Source of the DNA: Incurvaria masculella
Lineage: Eukaryota; Arthropoda; Insecta; Lepidoptera; Incurvariidae
Assembly (NCBI GenBank): GCA_946894095.1
Contig: OX335655.1
Coordinates: 1,488,001-1,552,000 of the forward strand
Reading direction: 5' to 3'
DNA length: 64,000 nucleotides
The notes below the pieces were generated by a model that made no database searches, was not told the origin of the DNA, and saw nothing but the letters and a program-made list of their open reading frames with translations. A program made the translations under genes and the position numbers. Below, piece after piece: positions 56,243-64,000 of the stretch. Numbering within the stretch: the stretch's first letter is position 1; the number at the start of each line of letters is the position of its first letter.

Positions 56243-56683
56243 ACCACGATAGTCATCATAATATTCGCAACAACGGTCTTGCTGATCGAGACCTGCGCCG
56301 TCCGTCTCAACGAGCTGTTCAGTCTCCTGGACGGCTCCAGCGCCGACCACAGCCTGGAGGGCTTCCTCCACGTCGGGCGGAACTACTCCGTGCTGCTCCG
56401 CTCCCCGGCGCCGCACGACCGCTACCTCAGCTACGAGCTTTACCGCTCTGACGCGCCGCCGTCGCCCAGGCGCGCGTACCGACCGACGCGTATCGCTCGC
56501 ATGCACCTACCGATCGATTACGTCAAGGAGCAGCTGAAGATCTTCCAGGAGGAGTTGTTCTTGAGCAAGAACGGAGGGAGTGCGGTTCCCGGGAGCCAAC
56601 TCCAGAGTCTGAGGGAATGGCAGATGGCGAAGATTGCGACTATTGTGAAGTTTGCTTCGACTCATAACAAAAACACATCATAA
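56243..56683 (+). CDS. terminal exon of an unrecognised plus-strand membrane protein
   Basis: The acceptor is 'gtatttcttttcag|ACCACG'; the phase-0 frame runs 146 codons to TAA at 56681-56683. It starts with a hydrophobic stretch, TTIVIIIFATTVLLIETCAV, likely a transmembrane helix. About 125 polar residues follow: RLNELFSLLDGSSADHSLEG, YSVLLRSPAPHDRYLSYELY, an Arg/Pro-rich section, and IDYVKEQLKIFQEELFLSKN with helical character. GC at third positions is very high, unlike all neighbours, which supports real coding. Upstream exons were not found. It lies in an intron of eva-1 on the opposite strand. I do not recognise the family. Confidence 0.7.
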   Translation, partial: TTIVIIIFATTVLLIETCAVRLNELFSLLDGSSADHSLEGFLHVGRNYSVLLRSPAPHDRYLSYELYRSDAPPSPRRAYRPTRIARMHLPIDYVKEQLKIFQEELFLSKNGGSAVPGSQLQSLREWQMAKIATIVKFASTHNKNTS

Positions 56684-56876
56684 TTTTAGTTCAAAGGGCG
56701 TTTTTTCTACGAATATAAGACAATTGTTTCCTATGCACGCGGTACTATCAAATGCTCATTCTGTGATCCTATTACGCAGAGAGTGCCTTGTAAGTCACTC
56801 GTGTTTCCTAGAAACGTGTTATAAATTAAATCGTGTGCCAACAAACTGCAAATGCATGGGCACGTCCTGCGGTTAT
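56684..56876. other. spacer between converging plus-strand exon and eva-1 repeat array
   Basis: No clear AATAAA signal is seen after the stop at 56683. The sequence up to about 56876 shows no exon. Confidence 0.4.
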
Positions 56877-57421
56877 AAGCTGGATGCTCTCATACTCAGT
56901 GTGCCCGTACGAAGCGGAGTATATGGCCGTCAGGACGTCATTCTGTGCTAACAAACTCCGGTTACACTTACTCTCTTCGGAGACGCCCTGCGGCTGTGGA
57001 CACTGTATGCTCTCGTATTCGGTGCGGCCGGACGAGGCAGAGTAGATGGCAATGCGGGAGTGTGGGTTGCAGCTAAGGTGCAGGACGTCATTCTGTGCTA
57101 ACAAACTCCGGTTTTACTTACTCTCTTCGGGGACGCCCTGCGGCTGTGGACACCGTATGCTCTCGTACTCGGTGCAGCCGTACGAGGCGGAGTAGATGGC
57201 GATGCGGGAATGTGGGTTGCAGCTAAGGTGCAGGACGTCATTCTGTGCTAACAAACTCCGGTTACACTTACTCTCTTCGGGGACGCCCTGCGGCTGTGGA
57301 CACTGTATGTTCTCGTACTCAGTGCAGCCGTACGAGGCGGAGTAGATGGCGATGCGGGAATGTGGGTTGCAGCTAAGGCGCAGGACGTCATTCTGTGCTA
57401 ACAAACTCCGGTTACACTTAC
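56877..57421 (-). repeat. 150-bp tandem copies of the eva-1 lectin exon with donor sites
   Basis: 'gacgtcattctgtgctaaca' recurs at 56934, 57084, 57234 and 57384, exactly 150 apart. On the minus strand each unit holds NDVLHLSCNPHSRIAIYSAS, then YG-TEYESIQCPQPQGVPEE, and the donor AGA|GTAAGT. A 30-base joiner reads in frame as SKCNRSLLAQ. Units 1 to 3 form one open frame. The joiner after unit 3 contains TAA (GTAAGTAAAA). Unit 4 has G-to-S and P-to-S changes, and unit 5 is truncated. Confidence 0.88.
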
Positions 57422-57571
57422 TCTCTTCGGGGACGCCCTGCGGCTGCGGACACTGTATGCTCTCGTATTCGGTGCGGCCGTACGAGGCGGAGTAGATGGC
57501 GATGCGGGAGTGTGGGTTGCAGCTAAGGTGCAGGACGTCATTCTCGCAGCCAACCTTACTCCGGAACTCGT
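57422..57571 (-). CDS. eva-1: eva-1 exon: first half of second Gal_lectin domain
   Basis: The acceptor is 'tgctttcag|ACGAGTTCC' and the donor 'GAAGAGA|GTAAGT', phase 1. It encodes (x)DEFRSKVGCENDVLHLSCNP, then HSRIAIYSASYGRTEYESIQ, CPQPQGVPEE. 'RIAIYSASYGRT' with 'CPQPQGV' is a signature of EVA-1 type SUEL lectin domains; cysteines at VGC, LSC and IQC belong to the conserved disulphide set. It is exactly 150 bp long, and the tandem units that follow have the same period. Alternative use of the donors at 57272 or 57122 would lengthen the exon by 50 or 100 residues without frame change. Confidence 0.92.
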
Positions 57572-58522
57572 CTGAAAGCAAAGAAGATTTGGTAAATATT
57601 TTGTTTTTCTGACATAAACACGACGAATCAGAAGTTTAACTGCAAAATATATCTTTATTAAGAAATACTCTCTAGATTTTTAAAGTAAGAAAACATATTT
57701 TTGGTATGCATCCGGTAGATGGTCTCCGTGTTCTTTTCAGGGTCCTTCTTTTGCATCCCTTCTTACGGCTTTCGTGCATCTAGCACATTTCGCCAATGTC
57801 AAAATGTTTGAAATTTATCCAAAGCATTCTGCTCAATGGCCCTATTTCTGGTCTGACCTTGTGTTCCAAACACAACGTCAGAAGGATATTTGCAGGTACA
57901 CAGACTTACTTATAACCCACATGTATAGTGGGTTTACGTACTAGAAAGAAGGATGGAAGATTCAGAGAAAAACAATCGAAACTACATTATGAGACATTTT
58001 ATATTTCGTTCCTATTCAGTAAACTAAATCACTTACAGATAATAGCAAAATTATTTTCTCGCACTATATCAAATCAATATGAGTCGGAAAGGAAGAGGCG
58101 GAGAAAAAATATGTTTATGAAAGCACTGTTTGCAAAAGGATTTTCTTGCTGGTTGGATTCCAGTCCTGTGCTATGCCTGTAATGTATTTCTTTTTTACAG
58201 ATTTATTTTTTTAATTAATGTGTATTTGCTTAACGGTCGATTCTACATATATTTCATATTCGATGGAAAAAAACCGGAAAAGTCAGAGTGTGACCCGCGC
58301 TCCTAGCGTTCCGTCCAAATTTGTATTTAAATAATTCATCCATCACGGTTAAAATGGGGCATAGATGTAGTATATTTTGATCACGTTGATTTAGTATACG
58401 ACTTGATTTGATATAAATTTCAACTTAATAACTCCACGCGTTCCTGACCAAAAGGGTCTTTACAGATGGACAGATAGACAAGGAAGTGATTCTGTTAAGT
58501 ATTTTTTAAGAACGGAACCTTT
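57572..58522. other. eva-1 upstream intron; no exon recognised
   Basis: A minus-strand stretch near 57900-57805 reads CKYPSDVVFGTQGQTRNRAI and ends soon after in a stop. It could be a transposon remnant. An 84-codon plus frame at 57928-58182 lacks any support. Confidence 0.35.
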
Positions 58523-58812
58523 AAAAATCGGCCAAGTGCGAATCGGACCCGCGCACAAAGGTTTCCGTACCATCATACAAGATTTAACACAACAAAATCT
58601 GGTTTTTTGTATGGGGTCCCCCTTAAATTTTTATTATTCTTTAATTTTATCTATTTTTTGTTATTTCGGCAAAATAAATACACACTCTGTGGAGATTTCA
58701 GCTACCTACCTTTTACGGTTCATGAGATATAGCCCTTTGACAGATGGACGGACGGACATCAGATACTTAGTAACAGGGTTCCGTTGACACCCTTTGGGTA
58801 CGGAACCCTAAA
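58523..58812 (+). mobile_element. GACG-microsatellite element, near complete
   Basis: It runs from 'aaaaatcggccaagtgcgaa' to 'gggtacggaaccctaaaa', with only two or three GACG units. Confidence 0.83.
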
Positions 58813-58880
58813 ATCGTCGTATTTGCTAACTACTAAGTACTAAAAATATATTTTACAGAAATGAGACGTTTTTTGCGTCT

Positions 58881-58918
58881 CTTGCTGTTAATTGCAATCC
58901 GTTGCAATTAACAGCAAG
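58881..58918. repeat. perfect 17-bp hairpin, 4-nt loop
   Basis: 'cttgctgttaattgcaa' (58881-58897) and 'ttgcaattaacagcaag' (58902-58918) flank 'tccg'. Confidence 0.75.
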
Positions 58919-59125
58919 CAGCAGCCTCGCGAACCTAGCGTAGGGTAATGAGGCGAAATCGGCAAGGCGCGCCTGCTAATTGCACAAAGGGCCTCACAAA
59001 CGTACGGGCAATTTCCAAGACGCGTGGCGTCAACTTTCCTAATTGCACTGACGATATTGCACGCAGTCGCGCGTCGTGGGTTCGCTAGACACAACTGAAA
59101 ATTGTTCGAGCCGCGAGCAAACGGT

Positions 59126-59690
59126 TATATTCCGGGAGGTCACGACATTTTTGATCACGATAAGGTAAATGGCTCAATCTGGGTTCACAGGTTAGAGACC
59201 AACCCTCTGATGTTAAATATGTCCGTCTGCCTGCGCCAAGTGGTTGCGTTATCTAGAATGGCTATATAAAATAGATGCTGGTATGTACCTGCTGATCAAT
59301 ATACTGATTGTCTGGAAACATTGATACCTATTAATTATACAACAATAACCAGTCGATTTTTTAATTAAATACTTAAAAATACCGAAAGTTACATCTGTAA
59401 CCTAAATCGCCTATAACTAAAAAATGCAACCAAAGATTGGTTCAGTTTTTGTATTGCTAAGCAAGTCTGTACTGATGCTTTCATGCTTCATCATTTGCAT
59501 CCATTTACATTATCATGTATATTTTTTGTCACCATAACTACTTTTTCAGTCGCCTTATCTACGTAACGCAACCACTTGGAACAGGCAGACTGACACATTT
59601 AGATTCAGAGGGTTGGTCTTTATCCCGTGAACCCAATTTCAGCCATTTACGTTATCGTTACCATTTTTGTCGCGACCTCCTAGTCTATTA
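59126..59690 (-). mobile_element. long-TIR MITE family T, copy 2 (complete)
   Basis: Reverse-oriented match to 15222-15783: starts 'tatattccgggaggtcacga' and ends 'gtcgcgacctcctagtctat'. Over 100-bp imperfect inverted ends. Confidence 0.85.
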
Positions 59691-59703
59691 ATAACATATT
59701 ATA

Positions 59704-60253
59704 TTAAGGTGGCCCAACCCGCTCAACTACCCATATAAACGGGGAAAGAAGATCACGCCCATATTTCTTATCAGAGATCCCAAATTTTGCTCAAAAGAGC
59801 TTTATTTGATCGAACTAGATGTGTGATGACCGTTGGCATTGTAAAATTGTGTTTGGTTTCTAAGTTATAAGGTCTGAAAGTTTGAATTTTGCGCGCGTTT
59901 TATACAATAACTTTGTTGGTTTATTACGCAATGATAAAGTAAGAAAATCTTAAAAATATTAGTCATCAGACATAGCTTATTTAATCAAGATTTATAATCT
60001 ATTTGGTTTTTGTTAGATTTTTTACTACAGCGGTCGTGGTTTACTTTTAGCTATAAGTCGTTTTGAAATCAACATTTTCGTAAATCTTACCAAATCGTAC
60101 ACTATGCACATTGTCTTTTTTGTGGACATGTTGCATCTTCCTCATCACGGAGCCTGTCTTTTTCTTTGAAACAGAGAAGGTCCCAGAGCGCTACATCACG
60201 GTTTTGTACAGTGCCCGCGAATGAGTTAGTCCCGCCGGGAAGGGTCACCTTAA
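59704..60253 (-). mobile_element. TTAA MITE family A, copy 5 (complete)
   Basis: TTAA at 59704-59707 and 60250-60253. Ends 'ggtggcccaacccgctcaac' and 'cccgccgggaagggtcacc'. It is 550 bp, as in the other complete copies. Confidence 0.87.
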
Positions 60254-61579
60254 TCGTTATATTTAAAACACCGATGGGCGTATGTTCGTAATTATTATTC
60301 TTCTACTTCTAAACTTCTTGACGAATTTGGATGAATGTTTTGTATTTATCGCATGCCCGCGAAGGTAGCTGGTCACATATTGTGTTATGTGGATTCCGGC
60401 ACGTAAAAATAATACAATTGTATTTTCGAAAGCAAAAGAATTAAATGTTTTTGAATCAGGACTTTTTTTTATTATACAAAAATTAAATGATTTTATTTAT
60501 TTGATTTATTCTTCGAACTGTTAGTTTATCTAAAACCTAGTCTAAAATAATCCAACAAAACATGTATTTGCAACTATACAAAATGCGGCACCTCCAACAT
60601 GATTTCTGTTTCATATACCATTAGAACTTGCAACACTGACGGAGCGACTTGCACAAAATAAATGCGCGCGTTTTGATATTCAAATAAATCAGGTATTTTG
60701 AATTTTTTTTTTAAGTTGCAATCATATTGTGCGCGTTGTCTGCCTACGGAGAGCTAGGTGGGTCTACTCAATGACGTAGGCAGGTTCGCGCAGCAACACT
60801 GTATATTTCTGTAGATGTACAAATGCGTTCTCGTGAGTAGTTACGACTGAGCAGGTTGGAATGGACTGAGGTGGCAAGGCGGCCGCGCATCTTTTGTAAC
60901 CGCGTTCAGTGTTGCCCGCCTGTGTGACCGCAATCTTTTAGATTTTTCAGTCTTTTTATGTTGAACAGTCGTGTATTTGATTTTTCTTAGATACCTAGGA
61001 TGTATAAGTTCATTCGAAACGCTCGCTAGTTCTTCGGCGAAATCTAGATGGCGCCATTATCTGAAGAGCAGGAAAACCAATTGTAAGTATACGCATTAAC
61101 CGCTTGTCTGCCCGCAGGCATTTGGCCGCAATACCCTTGTTTGCCCCAGATGTTTCCGGCCCTGCGCGGGTGTGATCGCGCATTGCGTTCTATCTGTATT
61201 CACAGCAATACATTGTTATAGAGTAGGTTATTTGTTATTTATGTAGTCAAAACTTTTAGCTTTTTAATTATTTGATTTTTAATTTAGTTGCATTCCCATG
61301 GATAATTTATTGTTTGATAAATATACTTATAATCGAAGAGTGAACTAAAAAAGATAAAAATGCTCAAATTGTTGTCTCAGAAGGATTTATCGTTTTTTGG
61401 AAAGCTGGCAGTTTATTATGTTAAATATCTGGGCAGTCTGTGAGAACAAACATAACAATGCGAGTTCTTTCTATGTACCACTTCAAAGAGCGCGCATAAT
61501 GTTGTGAAATGTAAGAAAATAAGGCCGCGATTTAGCTTGAAGTGGAGAGTTGTCTTAACAAAACGCATGTGATACTTAC
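60254..61579. other. no gene recognised
   Basis: GC-richer pieces at 60720-60910 and 61110-61180 hold no splice-bounded frame. 'tgcccgcag' at about 61111 looks like an acceptor, but the frames after it close quickly. Confidence 0.4.
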
Positions 61580-61633
61580 CAGATGAAACGAGACCACCAT
61601 TAAAAGTAAAAGAAACCGTAGAAACCGACACAT
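61580..61633 (-). CDS. candidate signal-peptide start exon (eva-1?)
   Basis: Minus-strand ATG at 61633 gives MCRFLRFLLLLMVVSFHL, followed at once by a consensus donor CTG|GTAAGT. A short basic start and a Leu/Val-rich core are typical of a secretory signal. Its strand and position upstream of the lectin exons fit the first coding exon of eva-1. However, its donor is phase 0 while the exon at 57571 needs phase 1, so at least one more exon, expected to hold the first Gal_lectin domain, must lie between. It was not found. Confidence 0.4.
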
Positions 61634-61941
61634 GGAATAAAATGTTTTCTCACCCGAAATTCTATCCAGCCCACGGGCAAACAAGCGGTTAACGTATGTA
61701 ACTAATATTATCCATGGTATCCTTAAACCTTGACTATTCCATTAGATATTTTTCCTACTCGCTCACTGCTCGCACAATTGCAATTGAATTTTAATGTTCA
61801 AATATAAGCGTGAGTATACCACAGAAGAAATATTGTAAAATTAGTTTAATGCGTGTATCTATAATTTTTATCTGTCTACCTGCAGGTATAACCATAGATG
61901 AAGTAGAGTTATTCTATGGTATAACGAACGTTGCGAATCAC
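61634..61941. other. no gene; possible promoter region of the candidate start exon
   Basis: AT-rich. No clear TATA or initiator arrangement can be singled out. Confidence 0.3.
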
Positions 61942-62318
61942 TTAAGGTCGGCCCGTAAGCACCTAAAAATTTCGCCTCCCATACAAACGTAGTTTACTAA
62001 TCATTTGAAAACCAATGTTCCAACTTACTTGATATTTAGTATCTAATATAAGGCTACAAATATCTGTGTCTGCATGCCTTTGTTTTTTCGGTAAATGTAT
62101 TCTGGGTCAAACCATAGAGAAAACAAAATTCGTATGAAGATTTTCTTTTTGCTTTCATTTCATTCGGTTTGGATTTTTCAAAAAAACAAAAGCATGCAGA
62201 CACAGATATTTGTTACCTGATATTAGATATTAAATATCAATTTAATTGGAATAGCGGTTTCCAAATTATTAGTAAACTACGTTTGTATGGGGAGCATAGC
62301 TTACGGGCCGTTCTTAAA
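61942..62318. mobile_element. TTAA MITE family E, complete foldback
   Basis: TTAA at 61942-61945 and 62315-62318. The inverted ends share 'cggcccgtaagc' and 'ctccccatacaaacgtagtt'. The inverted match goes on inside (aaatatctgtgtctgcatgc against gcatgcagacacagatattt), so the whole element can fold into one long hairpin. Its right end is related to 39575-39614. Confidence 0.83.
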
Positions 62319-62724
62319 CATTCCCTGTCCATGCGCTGCGCTACCTTCGCCACAAAAGGATAAAAAATACTTTAGCTCCGAATGTTGTAGAAAAAAATAC
62401 GAATTTGTCCAACTCTTTCCCCGGTCGGTCAAAAATGAGCGTTATTTCGAAGGCTTTGCGGTCGATTTTGCCGTGACGTAGTACACAGGAACGATTTGCA
62501 CGGGGAATGTGGTCATTGGATCTGTGGATTGATAGGGTGCGCTATTGGCCTTAATGTCGGTACACGTGGGACCCGGCGACGATAGCATCTCGAATTACAT
62601 ATTTCTGGTCATCGCGAACATAGTCGCGAATGAACGAAATATATATATGTACCAACGTATGTACTTGGCTTGTTCGGACATATGTCGATGTGGACTATCA
62701 CGAAAATACCGTGATTAAATCTAA
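62319..62724. other. no gene recognised
   Basis: No exon or repeat identified. Confidence 0.4.
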
Positions 62725-62872
62725 GGCCGAGATAAATAGTCGTAACTGATACTAACGAAATTTTCTTACGTCACTTTGACACATTTTGTATGGAAGAAAT
62801 TGCACTTTTGACGCTAGTTAATAGTATTTTCGGTTCGTATTAGTTCCTGTTGCAACTATTTATTTCAGCCAG
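62725..62872. mobile_element. TIR element family N, copy 3
   Basis: 'gccgagataaatagtcgtaa' and 'cctgttgcaactatttattt' with centre 'gtcactttgacacattttgt'. Confidence 0.7.
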
Positions 62873-62935
62873 GGTTTGCTTACGTTATTAAAATGGTAAG
62901 AACACACATATATGTATGTAGGTATACATCCTTTT

Positions 62936-63193
62936 TAAATGTAACTGGACATGGATGGCTTATAGCACAACTGCATCATTATATTAGTCTAAACAAATCA
63001 CATCAGAACTTGGTGCCATGTCAGACCTTCACTATATCTCACGGTTACATTAAACGCATGGAATGCATGGACGAATTTCATTGCCGCTCCGACCATCGTT
63101 CATTCGATGAGATAGTGCCGACCCGGGTGGTAATCTTACCATCTAGTAAGTAAGACATAAGATGACCTACAGTTTTACGTGGAATCTGAACCG
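62936..63193 (-). mobile_element. 5S-type SINE, 5'-truncated and diverged
   Basis: 'gtaactggacatggatggct', 'cattgccgctccgaccatcg' and 'ttacatctagtaagtaag'-like wording follow the 5S subtype. The head is missing. Confidence 0.72.
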
Positions 63194-63599
63194 AAAGCGA
63201 CAAACCCCATAGTCGCCTCGGCACGCATGGAAAGAAAAATTGTGACGTTTTTTATTCGGTCGTGTCTCTATTCTATTTCTCTATCTACTCTATTGTGTCG
63301 GATCTCACACAGCAAGAATGTTTATTTCGAGGCTATTTTTAGATCAATGAAGAAATATTCGTTTTATCTGAAACAACATTTTTTTGATGACGAAATCATT
63401 TTATTAGTTTTCCAGTGCAAACAATCTTGGAAGTGCGCACCGATCCCACAGCGCGAACTTGCAGTATATACACCGCGACACGCATCCTACCCCCAACGAC
63501 AATTAGTTGGTTGGTTTCAGTTGGGAGTTAGGGGTAATACATTTCCTGGATTCAGTATTGAAAAAATATCACTGTACATACTACTACTGCAGGTCACAA
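63194..63599. other. no gene recognised
   Basis: A plus-strand frame (63179-63757, 192 codons) runs from the SINE through this stretch into a LINE tail. A frame crossing two unrelated repeats is chance. Confidence 0.5.
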
Positions 63600-63710
63600 C
63601 TGGCGAAGAAATACAGGAGACCGCACCACTTGGCGAAGTTAGCGGGAGGCCTACGTCCAGCAGTGGACAGCAAAAGGCTGAAGAAGAAGAAGAGAAGATC
63701 ACGCATAATT
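63600..63710 (+). mobile_element. RTE-like LINE 3' end remnant
   Basis: 'aggcctacgtccagcagtgg' and 'acagcaaaaggctgaagaag' followed by a (GAA)n-like tail is the typical 3' end of lepidopteran RTE elements (coding end YVQQW plus short repeat tail). 5'-truncated. Confidence 0.65.
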
Positions 63711-63751
63711 TGTTTTTTGCTCTATTGCATTACACATATGTTAAATATTTA

Positions 63752-63812
63752 ACATAATAAAAAAAAAACAAGCGAATTGAGAACTTCCTCTCTTTTTGAA
63801 GTCGGTTGGAAA
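63752..63812 (-). mobile_element. fragment of the 'accgacttc' repeat
   Basis: 'gcgaattgagaacttcctct' and 'tttttgaagtcggttgg' match the end of the copy at 33060-33372. Confidence 0.65.
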
Positions 63813-64000
63813 GAACTAATACTATTATTGGATTTTAATTAAAAGAAAGAAATTATTTTGGAAAAGCTTGAACAAAAATTGTATTTTTTGATATTTTTTA
63901 AACTATTCGTGTTATCAATAAGACTGACTAAACATAGACTTAACAAGACTTGGCTTCGCAGGATATCGAAGTTTTTATTTCGATTTCGATAGTTAATTAA
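63813..64000. other. AT-rich end of window
   Basis: Nothing recognised. Confidence 0.4.

Noticed and set aside
63179..63757. 192-codon plus-strand open frame
   Set aside because: It crosses a degraded SINE, unique sequence and an RTE 3' tail; chance frame.

Overview
The window is nuclear DNA of an insect, most probably a moth or butterfly. It is AT-rich, intron-like and full of interspersed repeats. Several repeats are of types I associate with Lepidoptera: the 'aaaccggccaagtgcgagtcgg' element with an internal (GACG)n tract, the 'accgacttcaaaaaaggagg' element, RTE-like LINE 3' ends, and tRNA- and 5S-headed SINEs. I cannot name the species. No prokaryotic or viral gene organisation is present.

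The one gene I can assemble is an eva-1 homologue (SUEL/Gal_lectin-domain membrane receptor) on the minus strand. Four exons join with matching phase-1 junctions: 57571-57422 and 43923-43780 (together the second Gal_lectin domain), 34933-34823 (acidic linker) and 29601-29449 (proline-rich linker). A signal-peptide-like exon at 61633-61580 may be its start, but the first lectin domain and the transmembrane/cytoplasmic exons were not found. A separate plus-strand terminal exon (56243-56683, membrane segment plus about 120 residues, unrecognised) lies inside the large eva-1 intron.

Two eva-1 exons are followed by tandem copies of themselves that include the 5' splice site. The lectin half-exon has a 150-bp unit, in frame through three copies. 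The proline-rich exon has a 109-bp unit in six copies, which shifts the frame. Decayed copies also lie upstream of the exon at 43780-43923.

The rest is mobile DNA. At least five families of short terminal-inverted-repeat elements end in TTAA; some copies are chained through shared TTAA sites. Foldback elements, eight or more GACG-microsatellite elements and about twenty SINE copies are also present. Two SINE types carry different heads (tRNA-like or 5S rRNA-like) on one common body. A 3.1-kb insertion at 5048-8123 consists of 411-bp monomers with a tRNA-like gene, first inverted and then direct, inside a 13-bp target-site duplication; a shorter relative sits at 44013-44581. LINE remains occur near 27.4, 49.5, 51.4 and 63.6 kb.

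Region by region: 1-28 kb is repeat-rich sequence left of the last eva-1 exon found; 29-57.6 kb is the eva-1 body with large introns full of repeats; 57.6-64 kb is upstream eva-1 sequence and repeats. All calls are from reading the sequence; no search was run.
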